Positions 7,348-13,506 of a stretch of 13,506 nucleotides of DNA are shown one piece after another; the stretch's first letter is position 1, and the number at the start of each line of letters is the position of its first letter. The stretch is from the NCBI GenBank assembly GCA_010027295.1, contig RGVM01000021.1, positions 1-13,506 on the forward strand. Reading direction: 5' to 3'. The notes below the pieces were generated by a model that was given only the letters and a program-made list of their open reading frames with translations, was not told the DNA's origin and did not search any database. The DNA comes from Chitinophagia bacterium (GTDB lineage Bacteria; Bacteroidota; Bacteroidia; Chitinophagales; Chitinophagaceae). The translations under genes were made by a program, and so were the position numbers.

Positions 7348-8898
7348 CTAGTTCAGCCCCTTGTATCCGTGGTCGCCGCGCCGTTCGAGGATGCGTTTCA
7401 GCGGTATCTGCGCGCCGCCTGTCTTCTCGAGCCAGTCCCAGAGCTCGTCGCGGTATTCGCGGATGAGCTTCTGATAGGCGGGGTGTCGGTATAGGTTGTT
7501 CTTCTCCTCGGGATCCTTCTCGAGGTCGAAGAACTCGGAGAGGTCCCAGATACCGTGGTACCAGATGAACTTGTACCTGCCCTTGCGCATCCCGAAGGTG
7601 GTGGGCGTCTGGGGGAAGCTGAACTCCCAGTAGTATTCGTAGAACGCGCGGTCGCGCCAGGCGACGGGCTCGCTGCGGAGCAACGGCTGGATCGACTCCC
7701 CCTGCATCTGCGTGGGTTTGGGTATCCCGGCCATGTCGAGGATGGTGGGGGCGACGTCTATGTTCTGGACGACCTGGCTGAGGACGGTGCCGCCTTGGAA
7801 ACGACCGGGGGCATGTACGAGCATGGGCACTTTCTGGCTCTCGTCGTACATGTTGCGCTTGTCGATCAGGCCGTGCTCCCCCCAGAGGAAACCGTTGTCA
7901 CCCATGTAGATGACGACGGTGTTCTTGTCTTTGCCGGATGCCTTGAGGGCGTCCAGGACTTTCCCTATGTTGTCATCGATGCCCAGCAGTGTCTCGCAGT
8001 AGCGACGGTAGGTGTCGTCGAAATCGACGGTGCCGTCATAGAGGTAGTCGACGCCGTGCCAGCTGTCGCGCTGCCGCCACACCCAGGCGGGTATGTCGCG
8101 GATGTTGACATGAGTATCCCGTGCCGCCATGATGGCGCGCGGATGGGTGAGGGTGTCGCCGAACATTCGGCTCCGCGGGCCTGCGGTGAGGTTGATGGTG
8201 GATGGGTATTGGATGGGCTTGCCCTTGTATCGGCCGGCATGCCTTCTGGCGGGCTGGAAATTGTCATGCACGCCCTTGTGGGAGAGGTAGAGGAAGAAGG
8301 GCTTCTGAGGGTCCTGCGCGTTCATCCAGTCGATGGCGTGGTCGGTGAGCAGGTCGGTGATGTAGGCGCTGTCGCCGTATTTGACGCGTTTCCCGTCGAT
8401 ATTGAGGATGGGGTTGTAGTAGACGCCCTGTCCCCGGAAGCTCTCCCAGTGATGGAATCCCTTCTGCGGCTGGTCGTCCTGATTGCCCATATGCCATTTG
8501 CCGAAGAAGGCGGTGCGGTAACCGGCCGTCTGCAGGTATTCGGGAAAGAAGCGCAGGTTGGCCGGGAGCGGCGAGAAGTTGTCGACGACGGTGTGGGTGT
8601 GTGCGTACTGGCCGGTGAGCAGGCTGGCCCGCGACGGCGAACAGAGGGCGGTGGTGACGGTGGCGTTGCGCACCCATACGCCCTCACGGGCCATACGGTC
8701 CATGTTGGGCGTCTCCAGCCAGGGCACTTTGCCGGTGAAGCCCATAAAGTCGTGGCGGTGATCGTCCGTCAGGATGAAGATGACGTTGGGACGCTGTGGG
8801 GCCGCAGCCTTCTGTGCTCCGGCGGTCGCAGACGCTGCCAGCATTGCAGCGATGATGGCGGGACGTGGCAGCATCCGGCTCAGGATCTGTGTTGGCAT
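7348..8898 (-). CDS. Family S1 (type I, formylglycine-dependent) sulfatase
   Basis: This 516-residue exported enzyme starts at ATG 8898, with a signal peptide ending ATAGA|QK near residue 29. The alkaline-phosphatase-fold sulfatase core is complete. It has RPNVIFILTDD with metal ligands Asp45 and Asp46, the modification motif CSPSR at 86-90 followed by ASLLTGQ, GKWHMG at 133-138 (Lys134, His136), SHKGVH at 206-211, and YMGDNG at 331-336 with metal ligands Asp334 and Asn335. Cys86 would be converted to formylglycine by a maturase encoded elsewhere, and the Cys-type motif allows oxygen-independent maturation. The C-terminal subdomain carries FDLEKDPEEKNNLY, normal for S1 enzymes. The enzyme hydrolyses sulfate esters on sugars, probably in the periplasm because no lipobox is present. 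Its presence argues that the locus targets a sulfated glycan. The S1 subfamily and the sulfated position cannot be assigned by eye. Confidence 0.95.
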   Translation of the reverse strand: MPTQILSRMLPRPAIIAAMLAASATAGAQKAAAPQRPNVIFILTDDHRHDFMGFTGKVPWLETPNMDRMAREGVWVRNATVTTALCSPSRASLLTGQYAHTHTVVDNFSPLPANLRFFPEYLQTAGYRTAFFGKWHMGNQDDQPQKGFHHWESFRGQGVYYNPILNIDGKRVKYGDSAYITDLLTDHAIDWMNAQDPQKPFFLYLSHKGVHDNFQPARRHAGRYKGKPIQYPSTINLTAGPRSRMFGDTLTHPRAIMAARDTHVNIRDIPAWVWRQRDSWHGVDYLYDGTVDFDDTYRRYCETLLGIDDNIGKVLDALKASGKDKNTVVIYMGDNGFLWGEHGLIDKRNMYDESQKVPMLVHAPGRFQGGTVLSQVVQNIDVAPTILDMAGIPKPTQMQGESIQPLLRSEPVAWRDRAFYEYYWEFSFPQTPTTFGMRKGRYKFIWYHGIWDLSEFFDLEKDPEEKNNLYRHPAYQKLIREYRDELWDWLEKTGGAQIPLKRILERRGDHGYKGLN

Positions 8899-8933
8899 GG
8901 CGGTGTGTCGGGGTTACGAGAAGATTGTCTCTT

Positions 8934-8941
8934 CAAATGTA
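8934..8941 (-). promoter_or_regulatory. Candidate Bacteroidota -7 promoter element upstream of the sulfatase
   Basis: On the minus strand this reads TACATTTG, an exact match to the Bacteroidota -7 consensus TAnnTTTG. It lies in the 69-bp gap between the TIM-barrel gene and the sulfatase, 35 bp before the sulfatase ATG, and would give a leader of about 30 nt. No TTTG-like -33 element is seen at the expected distance, and a single 8-mer with two free positions can occur by chance. It may give secondary transcription of the distal enzyme genes. Confidence 0.3.
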
Positions 8942-8967
8942 ACGTCTATGGCCTCATCTTGCCTGCC

Positions 8968-10200
8968 TCAGTCCAACTTCCCGCCCGCATGCTTCAGCAG
9001 CGATGCGAAGTATTCCCCCACCCAGCTCATGGTGCCGTCGGGACGTATCAGCCAGAACCCGCGCATCTCGTCGGTCTTGCGCGTGTCATTGAGACGCCGC
9101 AGCTCCTCGTTCTTGGGCTCGTTGCAATAGAGCTCCCACTGGATGATATACGGCACATTCAAGGCTCCGCAGACGCCCATGTAGGCATCCCAGCGGGCGA
9201 CGACGGGCTCGCGGGTCATGAGTCCCTGGTAGCGCTGCTCGGGGATGCCGATCTCACCCAGGAACACGACCTTCCGGCCTTTCATGTAGGGCGTGGGCCG
9301 GATGAATCCCTTGATGTACTCTATGCCCTTGTACAGTTTGACACCCGACTCGTCCATGCCATCATAACATGACCAGGACACCATGTCGACCTCGACGCGG
9401 GGCAGTACGAAGTTGACGATGCCGGGGATGCCGTCCTGGCTGTCCATGACCTTGTTGCACTCGATGGCGTGGTACACTTTGCATTTGGTGCGCTTCACTT
9501 CTGCACGCGCGCGGTTGACGCCGTCCTGACGGGCCTTGAACCATTTGGCCATGGCCTCCACGCGCTGCATGGAGTCGGCGGGTACCAGCACGGTACGCCG
9601 GTCGCCGTCGACGGCGCGGATCAGGTCACCCGCCTTGCGCGACCAGCGGGCATAGTCGCCCGTACCGCCGCGGAGCATCCAGTCGCCCTCCCAGTTGTGC
9701 AGGATGAAGGTGACGTCGCGGTCGCGATAGCGCTCGAGGAGGTATTTCGTCAGCTCATAGATCTCCTGCTCGTCGGCGCGGGCGGAGGAGTCCGTCGACC
9801 GTATGCCGGGGCCGTCCACGCTCAGCGCGAAGGTGGAGAACGGGAACTCGAAGGTGGCGGCCCAGTAGGGGTGCTGGGCGAGTTCCTTGAGCGTGATGTT
9901 CTTCGGCAGGTTCCATTCCGAGTTGTACGGATAACCGCCGCCATTCTTGCGGAACCAGACCTTGAAGACGCCATATCCCATGTCCGACATCTTGCGGGCC
10001 CCCTCGATCAGATAGGGCTCCTTGGTGAAGTAGTATTTGCCCGCCACATGCGTCGCGCCGATGCGGGCGGAGATATCGCGGGGAATCTTCGCCCCCTTGA
10101 GGGGCTGGTGCCTTTGGATCGAGGAGAGGATTTCTGCATCGGACTGTGCGCTGCCGGAAAAACAGGACAGTAAGAGCGATATGGCAAGCAGTGTACGCAT
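8968..10200 (-). CDS. Exported TIM-barrel (clan GH-A-like) probable glycoside hydrolase of unrecognised family
   Basis: This 410-residue protein starts at ATG 10200. Its N-terminus is MRTLLAISLLLSCFSGSAQ: a signal peptidase I site after SGSA is likely, although the early LLSC is a weak possible lipobox at Cys13. The rest looks like an (alpha/beta)8 barrel: KVWFRKNGGGYP early, VTFILHNWEGDW at 163-174, KVYHAIECNKV at 241-251, VDMVSWSCYDGMDE at 271-284, VVFLGEIGIPE at 311-321 and YIIQWELYCN at 351-360. By analogy with clan GH-A retaining enzymes, Glu171 at the end of strand 4 would be the acid/base, and Glu316 in the FLGEIG motif at the end of strand 7 the nucleophile. The 145-residue separation fits such a barrel. 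I do not recognise a specific CAZy family. It is the first enzyme after the SusC/SusD/DUF3823 block, a position often held by an enzyme central to the locus. Glycosidase activity is inferred. Confidence 0.7.
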   Translation of the reverse strand: MRTLLAISLLLSCFSGSAQSDAEILSSIQRHQPLKGAKIPRDISARIGATHVAGKYYFTKEPYLIEGARKMSDMGYGVFKVWFRKNGGGYPYNSEWNLPKNITLKELAQHPYWAATFEFPFSTFALSVDGPGIRSTDSSARADEQEIYELTKYLLERYRDRDVTFILHNWEGDWMLRGGTGDYARWSRKAGDLIRAVDGDRRTVLVPADSMQRVEAMAKWFKARQDGVNRARAEVKRTKCKVYHAIECNKVMDSQDGIPGIVNFVLPRVEVDMVSWSCYDGMDESGVKLYKGIEYIKGFIRPTPYMKGRKVVFLGEIGIPEQRYQGLMTREPVVARWDAYMGVCGALNVPYIIQWELYCNEPKNEELRRLNDTRKTDEMRGFWLIRPDGTMSWVGEYFASLLKHAGGKLD

Positions 10201-10227
10201 GTCGGGAAGGGTTTATGTATTGAAAAG

Positions 10228-10256
10228 GGAAGGGCGCCTTATAGGAGCGCCCTTCC
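10228..10256 (-). terminator. Intercistronic hairpin, possible attenuator or terminator
   Basis: Positions 10228-10237 and 10247-10256 form a perfect 10-bp G+C-rich stem with a 9-nt loop. Read on the minus strand, the right arm is followed by CTTTTCAATA, a short U tract. It lies 58 bp after the DUF3823 stop and 27 bp before the start of the next gene, in the longest gap of the operon. This fits partial termination, or mRNA 3'-end protection, that would make SusC/SusD/DUF3823 transcripts more abundant than enzyme transcripts. The U tract is weak, so full termination is unlikely. The remainder of the 114-bp gap shows no clear promoter. Confidence 0.5.
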
Positions 10257-10314
10257 GAAATGCATCATGACGGGATGGAAATGGATGCGGCCATTCGTCA
10301 CTAATAAGAATATA

Positions 10315-11037
10315 CTAGAGTGTGATCTTCACATAGGGTGCGAAGTTGTGCCGGATCGTACCCACGTTGGGTACGCTCGCCAAAGCGCCGATCCGGAAGA
10401 AATAGTCGCGACCTGCCGGGAAGAGCGTCGCATTGGCTGCGATGTCCATCGAAAGGGTGACCGTGGTGGTCGGTACGGCCACGTTGGCGAAGGTCTGAAT
10501 CGACGTTCCGGTGATGTTGAACTTCACGTTCTCCCCCACATAGATGTCGGAGAAAGCATAGAGTCGGACCTGTGCGAGGCGCACGGTGGCGTCGCCACCC
10601 TCGAGGGTGAAGGAGGCATTCACCTTCTTGGTGGCCGCATCATAGGTGACCTGTGGATTCTTGATCCTCAGATAGGGCGTCACCTGGAAGTCGAGCTGGT
10701 TCTCGCCGGGCTTGATCTGGTAGCCCAGCAGCGACTGCGGGAAGAAGTTGCTGTTGCGCAGCTGGAAGTCGTACTTGTTGGAGAACACCAGGTTGTTGCG
10801 GTATTCGCCGTTGTTCTTGATGACCCAGACCTGCGACACCTGTGTGGGGTAGCCGAGTTCGAAGGCCTCGATGCGGGCGCCGTTCACGAGTTCGGTCTCC
10901 ACCAGGGCACCATTGGCCTTGTCGATGATCTTGCCGTAGACCTGTGCGTCGGGACCGGGCATGTTGTCCTTCTCGCAGGACGCGAGCAGGGCCGTCAGTG
11001 CCAGGACCGAAAGGATATGTTTGGCTGTGCGTTTCAT
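10315..11037 (-). CDS. DUF3823 domain lipoprotein (PUL accessory protein)
   Basis: This 240-residue protein follows SusD by 18 bp. I chose the ATG at 11037 over the GTG directly before it at 11040, because it gives a normal signal peptide, MKRTAKHILSVLALTALLAS, ending in lipobox LLASC with Cys21 lipidated. The residues after Cys (EKDN) are charged, which fits the surface-export signal of Bacteroidota lipoproteins. The N-terminal part (about 31-120) has the DUF3823 pattern VYGKIIDKANGALVETE, then NGARIEAFELGY and a WVIKNNGEYRNN strand. This resembles the carboxypeptidase-regulatory-like beta-sandwich found in many PUL proteins. A second beta-rich domain (about 125-235) completes it. Members are typically encoded directly after susD and are presumed to help glycan binding at the surface, but no biochemical role is established to my knowledge. 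Family assignment is from recall of the motif pattern. Confidence 0.85.
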   Translation of the reverse strand: MKRTAKHILSVLALTALLASCEKDNMPGPDAQVYGKIIDKANGALVETELVNGARIEAFELGYPTQVSQVWVIKNNGEYRNNLVFSNKYDFQLRNSNFFPQSLLGYQIKPGENQLDFQVTPYLRIKNPQVTYDAATKKVNASFTLEGGDATVRLAQVRLYAFSDIYVGENVKFNITGTSIQTFANVAVPTTTVTLSMDIAANATLFPAGRDYFFRIGALASVPNVGTIRHNFAPYVKITL

Positions 11038-11055
11038 CACGTTCGACTTTTCGGG

Positions 11056-13029
11056 TTAGAATTCGGGGTTCTGCACGAGCTTGTTCGTGGCCACGCCCGG
11101 GATGGGCCTGTAGTAGTCGCGCTGCAGGAAGGTCCTTCCGCCGGCCACTTCGTCGTAGAAGTTGTTGGCGCGGACGAAGATGTACTTGGGCGTTGCGGGC
11201 CGCAGGTCGATCATGGGGATGAGCACGGTCCGGCGGGCGGTGACATACTTGGTGTGCATCTCGCGGCGGCGCACAAGGTCCCAGTAGCGATGGTACTCGA
11301 AGGCGAGTTCGACCCTGCGCTCCTTGAGCACGTTGGCCAGGGTGGCGGGGATGTTGTCGGTGTGGCCGGCACGCCTGCGGAGGGCGTTGATGTACTGGGC
11401 GGCCGTGGCTGTGCTGCCCTTGCCGCTCTCGACGGCGGCCTCGGCATAGTTGAGGTACATTTCGGCAAGGCGCATGTCGATGAAGTCGAGCGTCGAGGAG
11501 AAGTAGGGTGCGGGCACCGTCACGCTCTCCTGCACGAACTTCTTCTGGGAGAAGCCGGAGATGGGATAGTTGTTGGCGGAGTTCCCACCGATGCCGAAGA
11601 AGCCGGAGTAGCCGGAGGAGCCGCTGTTGCTGCTGGCGCCGAACGACCAGTAGGTCTTGCCGTCCTTGCCGAGGGCGAAGTCGTTGGTGTAGACCACTTT
11701 GGAGCCGTCCTGCTTGATCATGCCGCCCTGCATCACGATGGTGACGTTCTTCCAGCGCGAGCCGGGCGTGATGATGCTGGCGTGCATGCGTGCGTCCTTG
11801 TTGGCGAAGATGTCGGTTGTGTTGTCGTACTGCCGGAAGGGCTTGTTGACATCGACGTTCCTGGGGTCGCCGACAAAGTCGTTCTCGTTGCCGTCGGTGC
11901 GCGTCACGAGGGGCACACTGGCACCGACGCCATTGTCTGTGTAGTCCTCATAGAGGTCCACCAGTTCGACGGTGGGACTGGAGCGGCCGAAGTAGATATT
12001 GCCGGTGTTGGTCTGCGAGGGGTTGTAGTACAGGTCGTTGTTGTGCCCTTGCAGGAAGGTGGTGGACCCGTCCACATAGCCTTTCTTGAAGATGACCTCG
12101 ACATCGGCGGCGGTGGGATTCTGGAAGATGGTCTGGTAGTTGGTGACGGCCTCGGCGCGGTTGGCGGGCGTGGGCCTGTAGAGGGCCTTGCCCGAGTTGG
12201 TGATCACCGAGGTGGAAGCGTCGATGCACTGCTGGTAGTAGGCGTCCGCGTCGGAGCTCGTGAATCCGCCCACCAGCTTCTGGGTGACGGCGTCGCCGAC
12301 GAGCGGGGCGCGGCTCCAGTACTTGGCCAGCGAGGCGGCGAACAGGGCCGCGCGCGACTTGAGGGCCAGGGCCGCCCACTTCGTGGCGCGATAGGGTCCC
12401 TCGGCCGCGGTGTAGGAGGGCTGCATGGTCTTGGACGCCTCTTCCAGCTCGCTGAGGATCCAGTCCCATGTCTGCTTCTCGGTGCTGCGGGGGATGAAGA
12501 GGTCGGCGTTGTCGGTGCCTGGCTCATAGACGAGCGACTTCTCTATGATGGGCAGGCCGCCGTAGCGCTTGGCCATCTGGAAGTACATGTAGGCGCGGAT
12601 GAAGCGGCACTCCCCCTTGAGGGCGGTCTTCTGGGCCTCGGTGAGGGTCGTGACGGAAGGTATCTGCTCGAGCAGCTGGTTGGTCTGCCGGATGCCGTCG
12701 TAGCCCCAGTAGCCCTCTCCCACCGGTCCCACGCCGGAGCCCTGCGAGAGGGTGGCCTCATCGGTGAAGTAGGTGGTGCCGAAGCCGGGCTCCACGTAGT
12801 TGCTCTGGCTGGTCGTGCGGTGATAGTTGAAGCCCTGTCCCGGGTTGTATTTGAAGTCCTCCACGGGCATGCGGCTGTAGAGGTTGGCGAGCAACACTTT
12901 GACACCGTTGGGGTCGAGCAGCAGCTGGTCGGCGGGGACCCTGTCGAGCGGCTGCACGTCCAGGTACTTCTTGCAGGAGCCCAGGGCGACGACGGCGAGT
13001 ATCGAAAGGGATATCGTCAGTTTTTTCAT
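11056..13029 (-). CDS. SusD/RagB family surface glycan-binding lipoprotein
   Basis: This 657-residue protein starts at ATG 13029, 12 bp after the SusC stop. Residues 1-19 form a lipoprotein signal peptide ending in LGSC, with Cys19 as the lipidated residue, followed by KKYLDV as in many Chitinophagaceae SusD proteins. Family landmarks are CRFIRAYMYFQMAKRYGGLP (about 141-160), RLAEMYLNYAEAAVESG (520-536), INALRRRAG (547-555), ERRVELAFEYHRYWDLVR (570-587) and the C-terminal YRPIP...NKLVQNPEF. SusD proteins sit on the cell surface, cap SusC and bind glycan for import. The protein is somewhat long for the family. One visible reason is a Gly/Ser/Asn-rich stretch at about 462-488, probably an exposed loop. 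An antisense frame open across the whole gene is a composition effect. The glycan bound cannot be predicted. Confidence 0.96.
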   Translation of the reverse strand: MKKLTISLSILAVVALGSCKKYLDVQPLDRVPADQLLLDPNGVKVLLANLYSRMPVEDFKYNPGQGFNYHRTTSQSNYVEPGFGTTYFTDEATLSQGSGVGPVGEGYWGYDGIRQTNQLLEQIPSVTTLTEAQKTALKGECRFIRAYMYFQMAKRYGGLPIIEKSLVYEPGTDNADLFIPRSTEKQTWDWILSELEEASKTMQPSYTAAEGPYRATKWAALALKSRAALFAASLAKYWSRAPLVGDAVTQKLVGGFTSSDADAYYQQCIDASTSVITNSGKALYRPTPANRAEAVTNYQTIFQNPTAADVEVIFKKGYVDGSTTFLQGHNNDLYYNPSQTNTGNIYFGRSSPTVELVDLYEDYTDNGVGASVPLVTRTDGNENDFVGDPRNVDVNKPFRQYDNTTDIFANKDARMHASIITPGSRWKNVTIVMQGGMIKQDGSKVVYTNDFALGKDGKTYWSFGASSNSGSSGYSGFFGIGGNSANNYPISGFSQKKFVQESVTVPAPYFSSTLDFIDMRLAEMYLNYAEAAVESGKGSTATAAQYINALRRRAGHTDNIPATLANVLKERRVELAFEYHRYWDLVRRREMHTKYVTARRTVLIPMIDLRPATPKYIFVRANNFYDEVAGGRTFLQRDYYRPIPGVATNKLVQNPEF

Positions 13030-13041
13030 GTCTGCGGTCGT

Positions 13042-13506
13042 TTAGAAGTTCAGGTTGATGCCGAAGTTGAAGGAGCGCATGAGCGGATAGGTAAGGTCGG
13101 CCGCATAGGCGCCCTCCTCACGCTCGGGATCGAGGAACTTGGCGAGGGGGTCGGCGAAGGTGATCAGGTTGAAGCCGTTGGCGAAGACCCGCAGGTTGGA
13201 GAGTCGGGCCCGGCGCAGGATCTTGTCGGGCACGGTGTAGCCTAACTCCATGCTCTTGAGGCGGAGGTAGTTGGCGGTGACCCTCCAGTACTTGGTGGTC
13301 AGACCGTCGGTCGTACCGCCGAAGCCGGAGCGGAGGGCGGGGAAGGTGCCGGGGATCCACTTGGAGTTCGGATCATATGGGTCCTGCGACGGGTCTGCCA
13401 GCCTCCAGCGGTCGGTATACTTGTCCCACATGGTGTTGTAGGAGTTGCGGCCGTAGCCCCAGACGTCGTTCGGGCTCTGGACGATGCTGAACAATGCGGC
13501 GCCCTG
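13042..13506 (-). CDS. SusC-type TonB-dependent outer-membrane transporter, C-terminal 154 residues (partial)
   Basis: The reading frame is open to the window edge and ends with TAA at 13042-13044, so only the C-terminus is present. An in-frame TTG at 13494 is not a real start, because the frame continues upstream of it as Gln-Gly-Ala-Ala. The fragment shows the usual end of a SusC/RagA barrel: WDKYTDRW, then YWRVTANYLRLKSMELGYTVP, a strand like LSNLRVFANGFNLITF, and a final aromatic strand ending FNFGINLNF. SusC proteins form the outer-membrane barrel that imports glycan oligomers using TonB energy, with SusD as the lid. The SusD gene begins 12 bp downstream, the standard pairing. The family is clear, but the substrate, the plug domain and any anti-sigma signalling domain lie outside the window. 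Confidence 0.95.
   Translation of the reverse strand, partial: QGAALFSIVQSPNDVWGYGRNSYNTMWDKYTDRWRLADPSQDPYDPNSKWIPGTFPALRSGFGGTTDGLTTKYWRVTANYLRLKSMELGYTVPDKILRRARLSNLRVFANGFNLITFADPLAKFLDPEREEGAYAADLTYPLMRSFNFGINLNF

Noticed and set aside
5928..7466. A 512-codon plus-strand frame antisense to the Asp-rich protein
   Set aside because: Val/Glu repeats in it are the reverse complement of Asp codons in the real gene.
7555..9372. A 605-codon plus-strand frame antisense to the sulfatase and the TIM-barrel gene
   Set aside because: Low-complexity Val/Gly/Asp-rich translation with no motifs. The minus strand carries intact catalytic motifs here.
10267..13245. A 992-codon open frame on the plus strand, antisense to SusD and DUF3823
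   Set aside because: It runs through three well-supported genes and their gaps, and its translation is a Val/Gly/Glu-rich string without domains. High G+C content and codon bias of the real genes explain it.
13042..13494. A separate short gene starting at TTG 13494
   Set aside because: The same frame is open to the window edge and reads as the end of a SusC barrel, so this is a truncated large gene.
1..13506. tRNA, rRNA, riboswitch or insertion sequence genes
   Set aside because: None seen by eye. Intergenic gaps are too short and no transposase motifs occur.

Overview
The window is a GC-rich stretch of Bacteroidota DNA, most likely from a Chitinophagaceae-type bacterium. It holds the 3' part of a polysaccharide utilisation locus (PUL). 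Evidence for the phylum: a SusC C-terminus followed by a SusD lipoprotein and a DUF3823 lipoprotein, lipoboxes of the LGSCKK and LASCEK type, secreted enzymes whose signal peptides end A-x-A|Q, and no convincing Shine-Dalgarno sequences. The base composition (near 60% G+C by eye) is high for the phylum. The genus cannot be settled from sequence alone.

All genes lie on the minus strand, so the transcriptional order runs from high to low coordinates: SusC (5' end outside the window), SusD, DUF3823 lipoprotein, a 114-bp gap with a strong hairpin, an unrecognised TIM-barrel-like probable glycoside hydrolase, a type I (S1) sulfatase, an unrecognised secreted protein full of Asp-rich calcium-binding-like motifs, a large GH2 enzyme, a CE7/AXE1-type acetyl esterase broken by a one-base frameshift, and a DUF4861 protein. 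Most gaps are 1 to 70 bp, so this looks like one operon. The last 160 bp (positions 1-161) have no gene. They hold a degenerate 23-bp-period tandem repeat and a hairpin.

A working model: SusC/SusD capture and import oligosaccharides of a substituted glycan, with DUF3823 as an accessory surface lipoprotein. Exported soluble enzymes then remove sulfate (sulfatase) and acetyl groups (esterase) and hydrolyse the chain (GH2 and the TIM-barrel protein). The roles of DUF4861 and of the Asp-rich protein are unknown. A sulfatase beside an acetyl esterase suggests a sulfated and/or acetylated polymer, but nothing here identifies the sugar. No enzyme of a recognised endo-acting family is visible, so the two unrecognised proteins are the best places to look for new activity.
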